A DNA stretch of 64,000 nt, taken from Pelecanus crispus. Taxonomy: Eukaryota; Chordata; Aves; Pelecaniformes; Pelecanidae. A program made the position numbers and the translations under genes. The stretch spans positions 9,899,806-9,963,805 of the forward strand of contig NC_134648.1 in the NCBI RefSeq assembly GCF_030463565.1, given 5' to 3'. Shown one piece after another: positions 35,201 through 55,721 of the stretch (position 1 is the first letter of the stretch; every line of letters starts with the position of its first letter). The notes beneath the pieces are model-generated. The model did not search any database. It was not told where the DNA came from and worked only from the letters and a program-made list of their open reading frames with translations.

Positions 35201-36086
35201 TATAGTCTGATGTATTTATGAGATGCAAGATTAGTAGTTGAAATGCAGAGTCTATGCTAATCCTTCAGAAGAGTGGGATCTAGATTCTTTTGAAAATAAC
35301 AAATTGGATAGTATTCTTCTGCAAGAATTCCTTTTTATTTCATAGTTGGTTTTCCGTGAAAAATCAGTATTTTTTTTTTTCTATTTTTTTTGGTACTTGA
35401 AATGTGAAGAATAATTGGGATATTGAACATTTTTTGGTTTTAGATTATTTTATTTTCCAGGTTTGGGATCCTTTCAGTTTTTCTAAAAAATTGGAAATTG
35501 AAACAGCCTTTTTCCTTTGTTTCTTTCAAGAATACGTAACATTTCCCAATCACTTATCCAAGCATTGATCTGCCGTAGATAAAACAGCAGCACCCCATAC
35601 TTTCTATTAATATGCTTCCATCTTTTTTAGGCAATACATCCTCCAACTTTTGTCTTTTTGATAATGATATTGAAAGACTTAATCACATGGTAATTTTTTA
35701 CTTTGTGAGGTCTTGTATTCAATTATATCTCCTTCATTTGTGCCCAGGATACTTGGAAATTACAGGTACTCTCACATCCAAATGCTGGTTGGCTGTCCAG
35801 CTTCCAAGTTCATTATGGAAAAAGTTAGACAGCACTTTACATAAAGGTATTCATCGGTTTCTCACTTTGTGATGATACAAGTTTCCATTTTGCCTTCTCT
35901 TTCCCCGTAATCAGAGACAACCCGAATGCGGGTCTTCATCATCTTCATCCTCGAGCAAACACTTAATTGACATGAGTAAGCTAATCAGATCCTGAGCAGC
36001 AGACATGCCTAAAATTGTGGCTCTTGAATTTGAATACTCTGTTTCTGCTGTATGCTTCTGATTAAGCCCTACACTGCTTACATGAG

Positions 36087-36116
36087 ACTTAAGTTTGTAA
36101 AACTTAAGTTTGTAAA
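36087..36116. repeat. 15-bp perfect tandem duplication
   Basis: The unit ACTTAAGTTTGTAAA occurs twice in direct succession in intergenic sequence. Confidence 0.95.
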
Positions 36117-39100
36117 TTCTTCAAAGCTTAGGCTACTCTCTCGGTCCTGTTATAGTTGGCAGGAGCATTTCTAGATGACCTGGAAATAAATCAAAACAGA
36201 TTTTTCTTCTGCTGTTCCTCACTATAAAAGTTCTTTATAACAGCTTCAAAGAATTTGACACAACTGTACAAATTAGGACTCAGCTGCATAATTTGTTAAA
36301 AAACCCATTTTAGTCACCATAACTAGATCACAAAATTGTTGTTCTGTGCAACCACGCGTAACATTATTAGGTAGAGAGCCACCAGTAAAGCTTTCCGTAT
36401 CATCAAACTTCCTTCACTGGTGCTGTGTATAGTCTCCCTTGCCGACTTACACCCTGCAGACCAGGTTTTGATTTATTTACTTGCAGTAGCATCTGTCTCT
36501 GTGTGTAGTCCTATATTTTTAAGTGGAACTGCTTTTGGAGAAAGGTTACTGTTCCATGTGCATGTAGGAATGCCACTAAGCTGGTCCTAAGTGCTTTGAC
36601 GAATGAATTATGTTAATTATGTCTTTGTAACTGACATTCTGTGCATTCTGTGTTCAACTTTATGCAGCTTAATTTGGGGAAACCACTGTGGAAGGTGAAG
36701 CCAGATACAGCATGTTGCACCTTCATCCTGGGATCTTTCCACCACAGTCTAAGGAATTGCACCGGCTAAGAATGACCATACTGGCTGCACGGGATTGCAT
36801 TCTTTAAAATGGCTATGTAGAGTATAAATTAATTAATGATGTATAAATTAATAATTACATAAAAGTGTATCTGTGCTTTAGGAAAGCATTTTATAATAAT
36901 GTTATTGTAGGAAATACTAGAAGATATATGGCATTTTTGAACATCCTTTAATACCAGGTACTGTTCAACGACAGCTGGCTGACCAGCCGAGAGCTGCCAT
37001 CTGCCCATGGAGAAACTGGTGCGTTAGGGTTGTGGGCGCTGCGGGGAAACATGGAGGCAAAGGCAGAAATCCAGGGCAGACTGCTGATCGCCTGGTAATA
37101 AAATATGAGAATAAAAATCTTAACAACCTTCCGGATTAGCATTATCCATGGTTCACTCTGTCCCCTGCAAGCGGTATGCTGACAAATTGTCATCTGATCT
37201 AAGGTGTAAAGTTCTCATTAACTGGTACACCTCCTGTTTGAAAATGTTTGTAGTTCTAAATTCTCTCAAGATTGTGGTGAACCATTGCAGAATGATTGAC
37301 TGCTTCACTTCATTTCAACAACTATGCAAAAATAAATTCTTTTTAAAAATGAAAATTAACTTGGGCATTTACTGATTTGCAGTTAATATATTTTGGCAAT
37401 GCTAAGTCTAGCATCAAACTGTTACAAAAGCAGGGAATAATAAAACAACATATTGTGGAAATCCTCGTTGACCCATGCATTATATATTTTTTATTAGGTT
37501 CTTAATGGGAACTGTCAAAACAGGTACCTGTGAGTCAGAACTGTTTTGGTTTTTTTTACATCTTCCCCTCTTCCAAGAAAGAAATCTGTTTGCTCACTTC
37601 CTATTGTTGAAAAACAATATGAACTTTCATTTTCAAAGGCTAGCCTTTTGCTACAGTTTGAATAGCTTCCTTTAAGCCCAGAGACTTAAGACTTATTTAT
37701 CTGAAAAAACTTAACAAGAACTTCCACTCTTAATAACTCCATTATTAAATACTTCGTTGCTTTGTCAGTGAAACATGAAGAAATGTTTGTTTGCCATAAG
37801 TTTGCTGTATCTAGTTCCCTGTATCCAGTTTTTCACAGCTTAAAATGAAGTCCATTGTTTGGTCATCATATACAAATGGATAAACTTACAGTGCCCTACC
37901 TTTAAGTGTGACAAATAGGGATAAAAGAAGGCTGACTTGAGCTTCAGTGGATAGCAGATGTCCTGCATGTTACACCCGCTTGCATGGAACTCATTGTAGA
38001 ACAGGCTAAAGTTTCACACAGGATTTTGTTTTGCAAACCTACTGTCGACAGTTCAATAATCTGAGAACCCAAAATGAATTTTTGTATAACTTGTAATATC
38101 TATATTATTTGGCTTTTAATGTGTTACATACTTTTGAGCTTGCATATCGTGGCCATCAATTTGGCTTTGTGTCTGCTCCTATTGAAATCAGACCAAAAAT
38201 ATGATTGAATTTTATGTCATTCTAATACACTTTCACTGGGTAAGAATCATCAAAGTACCCCATACTTAGCAGGAAATCATGTTGGATCTCTCAGCAGTTT
38301 CTGCAGACAATAGAAAAAACTTTTTATTACCCTGAAAGTGAATTTATTATTTCATGCCAATAAAAAATGCCTACTGCTATAGTAAACAGCTCATATAAGA
38401 CATCAGAGGGAAATTTCAACCATATGTGGTTGCTCAAGCCATACGTCCTGGTAACAAGCAAGAACACTGTTTAATTGTTCATCCGCGGTCACGTACGAGG
38501 CCTAGTGTCGGGTTAACTTAAGGAAACAGAGCTGACCGGTTTGATTTTTTTTTTTTTTTTTTTTAAAATTACATAGTAATTACAGGAAAAAACCTGCATT
38601 CTGTGCTCTAACAGCAGGGTTATATACCGTGTTGCTGGGAATGCAGGGTAGCGTTCGTGTTGCTGTGGGACGCACCAGGGACTTGAGGGCTCTGGTGTGT
38701 GGGCGAGGCGGTGCTGTTACCCAGCTGGGAGCCGCGGTACCTTCTCGCACCGGAGCCGTAGCGCTGGTGAACGCAGGCGCGTTGCTGGTTTTCTCCCCTC
38801 CGCCGAGGACAGTCGCTGTTTATGGATCTTGCTGCGGTTGGCGTTGACAGAAACGAAACCTCGCAAACCCGGCCGGCCGCGGGTCAGGCTACGCCCGGTT
38901 GGCGGAGGGGGCCGGACGCGGCCCTGGGCGGGGTGTCTAGGCGGCCTTTCGGGCTCTTTCTGCCCCCGCCGGCCGTCGGCCCCCCGCACTTCGCCCCCGC
39001 GCCCCCCGGGCCGCCGTCCCCGCCGCCGGCTGCTCTGAGGCGCTCCCGCCTCGCGGCAGGCGCGCACCGGCCCGGCGGCACGCGGGCGGCCGCTCAACCG

Positions 39101-39237
39101 CCGCCGCCGCCGCGCGCGCCCCGCCCCCGGCGCCGGGCGCCACCAATGGGGGCGGGCGCGGGCGCGGCGGCCCCGCCCCCTGGCGGGCTAGCTCTCCCCG
39201 CGGGCGGCGCGCGGCGCGGCAGTGCGCGGAGCCGGCC

Positions 39238-48422
<9,185 letters not shown>

Positions 48423-48530
48423 CTTTAAATACAGATTGCTTTCTATACTCCAGCATTGAAAACACTAATATATTTGTAAGTCTTTTGTATTCATGTATCT
48501 AATAAAATTATTTTGCGGAAATGAATGGAA
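48423..48530 (+). terminator. DEPDC7: DEPDC7 short 3' UTR with poly(A) signal
   Basis: AATAAA at 48501-48506, about 80 bp after the stop codon, with a T-rich stretch following. This would give an unusually short 3' UTR of roughly 100 nt. Confidence 0.7.
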
Positions 48531-50198
48531 CTTATACATTTATTACCTAAGCCACCGGTACTCAAGTTTAGTCTGTACTTATAGTTTAGCTTTGCTCATT
48601 TGTAATTGCTGTAGGGCCAAAATAATCCTTCCTTTTCCTCACCTAAAGCCAAGTCTACTGACTCCCTCTATTCAAGTATCAAAATTACTGAGAGGAGAAA
48701 ATACCTCTCTGAGAGCTTTCTGCCGCCTTCTGCCCCAGCACCGAATTTTATGCTGAACAGTTGTTTTTTTTTTAATTGGCCTTGCATTATGTGACACTCT
48801 CATGTAGCATTGCTCCTTGACTTGCTGTGTAATGGACAGAACTGAGTAACGTCTTCTGCTTGGTATTCCAAAGCTTTCCTTCAAGCTTGCCAGCTAACTA
48901 TACTGTGTATGTATATGACAAATTGCTATGCTGTTTTAAGCTAAGATGGCACCATATTGAGGAATTGCCAGGGAAGATGACTTTTTCCCAGCTGAATCCT
49001 ACTCTGTGCCCTGAACTTCCGTTGACTCTTGTGGGGTGGTAAAGATAGTCTGGATTTTTAAGTCAGTCAGGGTTTGGTTGCCACAGAACATGCCATTTAT
49101 GGCTAGTTATCTTCATCCCCGTAGTATTTTCCTCTGTCTCTAAGTCTTATTGATGTCACCAGCTGTAATTGGAAAAGAGCTGGAACAACTAAAAGGCCTT
49201 TGGGTTTTCTTATAGCTGTATATTTTATCTATGTCTAGTCTACAGTGGAAATCCCAAGCTGTGCAACACAGGCAGTTGCAAACAGGAAAATATATAGCAC
49301 AATCGAGATCGGATTTTGACTCTTGTGGACTTATCTTTGGGATGATGCCAGCAAAACTTCATTAGAGTTACTGTTGCAAGAAATCACAAATTTTGTTCCA
49401 TATGCGGTGTCCGTGGAGCTCTGTTCTCTTTTATTTTGGGAAAAAAAGCTAGTTTAATTGGGATCAAAGGTAATTTAATCATGAAAACAATGTAGTCGTA
49501 ACTGTTACAAACCCATGTGGTGAGCTGTTTCTAAAAACACAATCCTGTTTGAGATACTACTCTGTAATATATCACTAAGTAACTCTTCAGTCACTCATGT
49601 CTGTTGCCCCTGGTTTGTCGCTTCTCCAGAGCGCTTTCTCTGAAAGCCAGGCGATGACTTGGTGTGTAACAAGGCCGTGGGTTACTCTGTTCTGATCGGG
49701 GATGGAAGACAAACATGCAAGAGGCTTATTCCAGTCAGTTAGGAAGGACTTTTAAAGGATAATCAGTTCTTGGAAACTATTAGTATGGGGGAAATGTACC
49801 CCTTTTTAGGAGTTATTTTGTGTAGTTCTTGGCTTTAACTGAAAGCTTTTGATTATAAATGCATTTTCTCAGAAGAGGTGGCTTAACCTAAGCTTTAAAA
49901 CGTGGGGGTGGAAAGGCAGTTTCTTGTTCTGAGAATTTCTGGTCATATTTTTCTTAAGCTACCTGTGGTGTCGCATTGGTTGCCTCTTCAGCAGAGGTGT
50001 ATTCCCGTTCGAACTCCCGAATCTACGTGCTGTTAAGAGGATGAGATTTCTATCTTGAAAATGAGTTCCTGCCTATAGGCATCGCCTGCTGGAGTACGAG
50101 TTCTGAATTACAGATCTCGCTGCGCTGTGCGAGTCACTGGGTTGGCGTTGGTGCCAAGCTTGCTTTCAGGTTACTGCCAAGCAGCCTGCAGCGCAGCG
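48531..50198. other. DEPDC7-TCP11L1 spacer before the minisatellite
   Basis: About 1.7 kb of unique-looking sequence without a supported exon or repeat family; GC rises after 50.1 kb towards the array. Confidence 0.7.
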
Positions 50199-51163
50199 CC
50201 GGGCAGGAGGGCATTCGGGAGCCTTCGCTCATGGGTACGAGGCAGGGGCAGCGAGGGCGTTCGGGAGCCTTCGCTCATGGGTACGAGGCAGGGGCAGCGA
50301 GGGCGTTCGGGAGCCTTCGCTCATGGGTACGAGGCAGGGGCAGCGAGGGCAGGAGGGCGTTCGGGAGCGTTCGCTCATGGGTACGAGGCAGGGGCAGCGA
50401 GGGCAGGAGGGCGTTCGGGAGCGTTCGCTCATGGGTATGAGGCAGGGGCAGCGAGGGCAGGAGGGCGTTCGGGAGTGTTCGCTCATGGGTACGAGGCAGG
50501 GGCAGCGAGGGCGTTCGGGAGCCTTCACTCATGGGTACGAGGCAGGGGCAGTGAGGGCAGGAGGGCGTTCAGGAGTGTTCGCTCATGGGTACGAGGCAGG
50601 GGCAGCAAGGGCGTTCGGGAGCCTTCGCTCATGGGTACGAGGCAGGGGCAGCGAGGGCGTTCGGGAGCGTTCGCTCATGGGTACGAGGCAGGGGCAGCGA
50701 GGGCAGGAGGGCGTTCGGGAGCGTTTGCTCATGGGTACGAGGCAGGGGCAGCGAGGGCGTTTGGGAGTGTTCGCTCATGGGTACGAGGCAGGGGCAGCGA
50801 GGGCAGGAGGGCGTTCGGGAGCCTTCGCTCATGGGTACAAGGCAGGGGCAGCGAGGGCAGGAGGGCGTTCAGGAGTGTTCGCTCATGGGTACGAGGCAGG
50901 GGCAGCGAGGGCGTTCGGGAGCGTTCGCTCATGGGTACGAGGCAGGGGCAGCGAGGGCAGGAGGGCGTTCGGGAGCGTTCGCTCACGGGTACGAGGCAGG
51001 GGCAGCGAGGGCGTTCGGGAGCGTTCGCTCATGGGTACGAGGCAGGGGCAGCGAGGGCAGGAGGGCGTTCGGGAGCGTTCGCTCATGGGTACGAGGCAGG
51101 GGCAGCGAGGGCAGGAGGGCGTTCGGGAGCGTTCGCTCATGGGTACGAGGCAGGGGCAGCGAG
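50199..51163. repeat. GC-rich minisatellite, 19 copies of a 46/54-bp unit
   Basis: The anchor ATGGG (one copy ACGGG) recurs at 50231, 50277, 50323, 50377, 50431, 50485, 50531, 50585, 50631, 50677, 50731, 50777, 50831, 50885, 50931, 50985, 51031, 51085 and 51139. The 18 spacings are only 46 bp (8 times) or 54 bp (10 times). The 54-bp form has an extra AGGAGGGC. Copies also differ at GAGCCTTC / GAGCGTTC / GAGTGTTC. Otherwise copies are nearly identical, so the array is young or homogenised. It lies between DEPDC7 and the TCP11L1 CpG island. Confidence 0.97.
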
Positions 51164-51439
51164 GCCTTTCCTCTGCCTGGCTGTGGTACGGCCCAGCTAA
51201 TGGTGCGGCAGGGAGCGATGGTCACGCGTGAGCGGGGTAAGGTGTCTGTCAGTGAACACAGGGCAGCAAGGGAAAGCCGTGGCCTCTCTCCCTGGTTGCT
51301 CTTGGCCTGGAAAGGTGCCTCCCTTGGGAGTGGATTTGATCTGAGTGAGCGCAGCGGGTAGGGACAGACACCTCTGTCTCCAGGTTAGAGCCCAGGGGCT
51401 GTGGGGGTGCAGCGCTTGCTCTGGCCCAGCTGCGAGTGC

Positions 51440-52250
51440 TGCAGGGAGCTTGGGTACACAGGCGCAACCCCCCCGCACTCCCCCCTTCCCAAAAAAGCGG
51501 CGGTGAGCCGTAACGCTGAGGATTACCCTCACGCCCTTGGCGCGGAGGGGAGCGGCGCCCGCCCCTCCAGGCCCACCTCGGGGGGAAAGCCCCGCGGCAG
51601 GCACAGAGCGGCGGCGGGGGCTCCTCGCCCCGCCCGGCGCGGGGGGCGGCGGGTCCGGCCGGGGCGGGCCGTCGGGAGCGGCAGCCGCTGCGGCCCGCCC
51701 CTGCGCTGGGGCTGCGCCGCCGGCCCAGCCTCGCCCCGCCGGCCGGCAGGAGGGAGCCGGGGCCGGGCGCCCGCAGCGGTAGAGCCGGTGGCCGCGGCTC
51801 CTGCTCCGAGCGGCGGTAAGGCGGCGGCGGGGCCCGGCTGGCAGCGCGGCCCTGAGGCGGCTGGCGGGGAGCGGCGGGGCGGGGCGGGCCGGGCCGGGCA
51901 GGCCGCCGGGCCTCCGCGGGCCTGGGGCGGCGGGGAGGGCCCCGGGCCCGGCGGGGCTGGGGGCGGGCGGCTGCCGGGCCTGCGGGGCGGCCTGCGGGGC
52001 TGGGCCCGGGCAGCCCAGCCGCCGGGGCCTGTCTGCTGGGGACGGCGGCTGGGAGTCAGCGCTGGCCGGAGGAGGCTGTCACATCGCCCGTGCTCTCCGT
52101 GCCTTGCCCGTTCGGCGTCTGGAAAAGCACCCCCGGCTGCGCTGCGGGGGCTGGTTTTCCGTGTGGCGCCTTTATGAGCCTCCGTGGCAGCTGTGCCCGG
52201 AGCTGCTGCCACCACCGCGGCTGGGCAACGCGGGGAAAGCAACGTGAAAC
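51440..52250 (+). promoter_or_regulatory. TCP11L1: CpG island and probable TCP11L1 promoter
   Basis: Very CpG-dense block with several GC-box-like runs (ggggcggg types) and no TATA box seen. It is the only CpG island upstream of the TCP11L1 coding exons and on the expected side. A good donor (cggcg then gtaagg, GT at 51816-51817) fits a non-coding first exon ending at 51815, whose start I cannot fix. Confidence 0.7.
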
Positions 52251-55200
52251 TTCTCAGCCCGTGCGAAAGCATTGCAGGAAAATTGGCGCCCGGAACTGGG
52301 CAGGGCAAGGGGTGGCACAGTAGCATTGCTGCTAGGCGGTGTGCTGTTTCTGTTGCCATACCTTGTGTGCTCTCTTTTGGTAGACCCTGCTGACGGACCG
52401 GGACTTTCAGGGCCTCACACAGAACAGACTGCGGATAGGGAGAATGGTGGAAGTTCATAAGCATCCCTTTTAATTCAGAAGGGGGACAGGGGACAGGCTG
52501 CAGCTTCACCACACAGAGCTGAGGTGTAGCTTGCCTTTTGGTGGGTTACGAGGGAGAGTAGGCTTTGATGTGGCAGAGGAACTGGAGAGAAAGGTGGCCT
52601 TCAGGGCTTGCATTTGGCCTGCAGGTAAGGAGAACCGTCGAGTCTTGTCTCATACAGAGCAGTGGGGCCACGCTTCAAGTTAGGAGATGCTGCTTCAGTC
52701 TTGTGTGTACTCCATAGAAGCACAGTGAAGTTTACTTAATGCTGGCGTGCAGCAGATGATTTGAGGAACTTTGATGAAAAGGACCCGTGGAAAATGTTTT
52801 GTTTAAATTTTAATTTGTTGGATTTTCTCTCGCACTTCTGTTTTTAATAAGAATAAATTAAAGTGCCAAGAAGTAGACTGTGTTCTGTTAAGAGTCAGAA
52901 TTGTTTCTGTGAAAGGAAAGATGATGATCACGCTTTTGGAAGAGGTATTGTCAAGCTTATTTACCCAGTGGAAAGAGGATTTGTTCTAGATGTGATCTGG
53001 CAAATAATAGCAGTAATCCAGCAGAAAAGAGTAGACTATTGCAAACTCAACAACTAAACCAACAAGTGTGCCTGTTTACCTCACCCACTGAACAGTCATT
53101 TGGTAGAATGGCCCAGGAGTTCTTGTACCCACTTTCCACAGCTGAAATAGGACTTCTTTTTAACAAATGGTATTTAAATAAAATTGTTCATTTTGAGACT
53201 GTAGCTCTTGATCTGCCATTTTATGGAAAGCAATACTTTTGGATGTAGGCTGGTGGGTGTAGGATGTAGGATGATGGCCTGGTGGGCAAAGCTGGGGGTA
53301 GTAATCATGAGACTGATTATCGTCTTGGCCCTGTCATTTATCTTCTGTGAGTCCTCAAGCAACTTAACTCACACCTCAGTTTCCTCTCTGTAACTAAGAT
53401 ACATTATAATATTTCTCTACTTTTCTAAGGGTAGGGAGGATAAAGTGCAGTGAGAGATTGCAAGGCACTATGAAGTGTCATGTGCATTAAAGACCTAAGT
53501 GGGTCTCAGTTGAGTCATCTTTGTGCTTTGGATTTTGACTTCAGGAGGATGCTTTGTGGAAGAGAAAGATAGGAAGAACAACCGTCTAGTCTGGTTGAAT
53601 GAATGTGGAAGCCTTTATGATAATGCTCCTCTTCTAGCCAAATTCAACAACATGTTTCCTTCCTCTGTTTAACCAGTTCTATCTTATAATTTCTATTGCA
53701 ACTGTTGCTATGGTCTTCTGTATTACCTGCTTCTTTATTAACAGAGCTACTCATCCTCTTGCTGCTAGAGTGTTTGCAGTAACAGACCTTTTGTCCGCTA
53801 GACCGGAGATCCACTTCTCCCGGAGCAAGTCGCTGGTTTCCCACCAGTGGTTTCCCACTTGCGTGCTGGTTTGGATGCCTTGCGTTACACCTGGCTGGAG
53901 GCTGTCCCTGCCATAGTCGAAAGGGTGGCCATATGACTGCAGCTCTGCTCAGACTACCACTTTCTTGTCCCAGCTGGGATTGTCTGTGTGTGTGAAGGGG
54001 GAGATGATCAAGTGTTTCGGGCAGGGACATCAGTGACTGTTCCAGCTAGAGATGGGGGCTAATATATGGGTCTAACAATACCTGTACTGACATCTTAGTT
54101 TTCCTATGTAATTTATCCCATGCTTTTTATGCTTTGTTTTCTTTTCTAAAATAGAAATCACAGAGTGCTGTGGACAAGTGTTGTGTGGTGTTGTGCGTCT
54201 AGCAAGATGATGATCCTGAGTCATTGCTGTAGAAAACCATTTCTTATATGCACGGAGCTTTCCAGCTGTCCTGTAGAATCACATTGGCACAGTCAGTTTA
54301 AGCACTGTTGGAGTAGGGTTAGTTATTGCAGCTGTTGTATGAAAGTAAAATAATCTCAGTGCTGCATTTTATATTTCTGCACTGTTGCTTGCTTATGCTG
54401 CATCCTCTTCAGTGTAGTCTTTGACACTGCAAGTATTTTTTCCTAGTAGCTGTGAGGTGCCTCTGGAGGCTGTACCTCGTGCTTGTTTCTTTCAAATTTT
54501 GAAAGTAGGATAGTGGGATGCTAGGTGAAAGAGGAAGTCGTCGTTTTTCCAGGAGCTTTCTGGATTTTTTTGAAAGACAGACTCTTCCTGACTTCCCACT
54601 TCACAGAACATCCAGGTTATTTAATTGAGTTAGAGACATCATATGCTCTCTAATAGATTTTTGTAAAATTGAATTCTGAACAGTAGCTTCCTGTATGATA
54701 GAGAGTTTTCAATGGTAAGATGTGCAAATTATGGTCTTCAGACAGAAATCTGAATATGAAATAAGTGACGATAATGAATGGTGAGACATGCTTTTCTAAC
54801 GGTCATTTTCTCAGTGTAATTTTGGGTACACTGCAGGTATCTGTGATGTAATATAAATATTATTTAATAGCTAATGTTTAATAAACTAATATTTTAAATA
54901 CTATATGTTCTTTACTGGCTTAATGTTTTTTTTTTTAAATAATCCTGATATTTTATGCATAAATCATGACTCTTGCATGGAATGAAAATATGGGAGTAGA
55001 ATTTTATATTAATTTCTCTCTAGTCCTTTTCCTGCCTCTTAATGCATTTGGATGGCTCAAAGTGAAAACTTTTTAAGTTCTGAGCAGTTGGGGCAGATCA
55101 CAGTTCAGCAGTACGCTATGTTCAGAAAGCTTTATCATTATGTAGTGGGGAAATGTCTCATTTGGCGTAATCTTTTTGTAAAACATGGTTGTAATACTAT

Positions 55201-55564
55201 TCTGAAGGTGTTTTTCACTACTCTCTCATAAGCGATGCTAAGAAAGAAAATGAAATGTATTTTTCTTTCTCATCTGTATGCATTACGGCAAAGGAACAGT
55301 TTCAGATTTTTGAGAACTTACTAGGAATGCAGATTAAGTAAATGGTAGCTGTGTTGAAAATCCCGTTTTGTGTAAGACAGGAAATGAGTCATTGAGTCGA
55401 GGTCCCCTACCATTATGGGAATGACATCATATAATTCCTCATAAGATTCCTTTTATTCTTATTTTTTTCTTAATCAGGAGAACTCCTGGTGGTGTTTTCC
55501 CACTCAGCCATGTCAGAAAATTCTTATTCATTCCCTTTTTCATCTTTTTTCTTTTTCTGAAAAG
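51816..55564 (+). other. Probable first intron (5' UTR) of TCP11L1
   Basis: If the first exon ends at 51815, this 3.7-kb stretch is its intron; the acceptor would be ctgaaaag ending at 55564, 12 bp before the ATG. It contains the rest of the CpG island, then AT-rich sequence. A further donor-like site (gcag then gtaagg, 52625) could mark an alternative 5' exon. No protein-coding content supported. Confidence 0.5.
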
Positions 55565-55576
55565 AACCAACTGAAA

Positions 55577-55721
55577 ATGTCTCAGAATCCTGAGAAGCCA
55601 CATTCAAGTGAAGAAAAGTTGAGTGGTTTGGAGGATGGTCAAGAGGAGAGCTTGGATCAGTCTATCAGAAAAAGAATACGCCAGAGTGCTCCAGGGTTGC
55701 ACAGAGATGATACACCAAAGT
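55577..55721 (+). CDS. TCP11L1: TCP11L1 coding exon 1
   Basis: 48 codons plus one base; low-complexity acidic leader ([18 protein letters not shown]) and a basic patch (RKRIRQ). Donor gtaagc at 55722. ATG context has A at -3. Upstream in-exon sequence is short (from about 55565). Confidence 0.88.

Larger units (their letters stand above)
26471..38600. other. QSER1-DEPDC7 intergenic region, no gene supported
   Basis: 12 kb AT-rich. I found no exon chain, known protein block or structured RNA on either strand. Contents: AATAAA hexamers at 27805 and 28401, A-runs near 28109-28128 and 32727-32743, a 17-bp tandem duplication at 32261-32294, a 15-bp tandem duplication at 36087-36116, and a GC-richer patch at 33.8-34.1 kb with overlapping open frames on both strands (see findings). 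A T20 tract is at 38545-38564. Confidence 0.7.

Noticed and set aside
36830-36870. Imperfect ATGTATAAATTAAT duplication
   Set aside because: Short AT-rich low-complexity sequence expected by chance.
50127-51231. Long repeat proteins encoded by the minisatellite
   Set aside because: Frame changes with each 46-bp unit, so no single peptide is maintained; openness follows from a stop-free unit.
51529-52512. 327-codon antisense and 258-codon sense frames in the second CpG island
   Set aside because: Same compositional effect; Pro/Arg/Ala-rich peptides on both strands with no recognisable domain or splice context.
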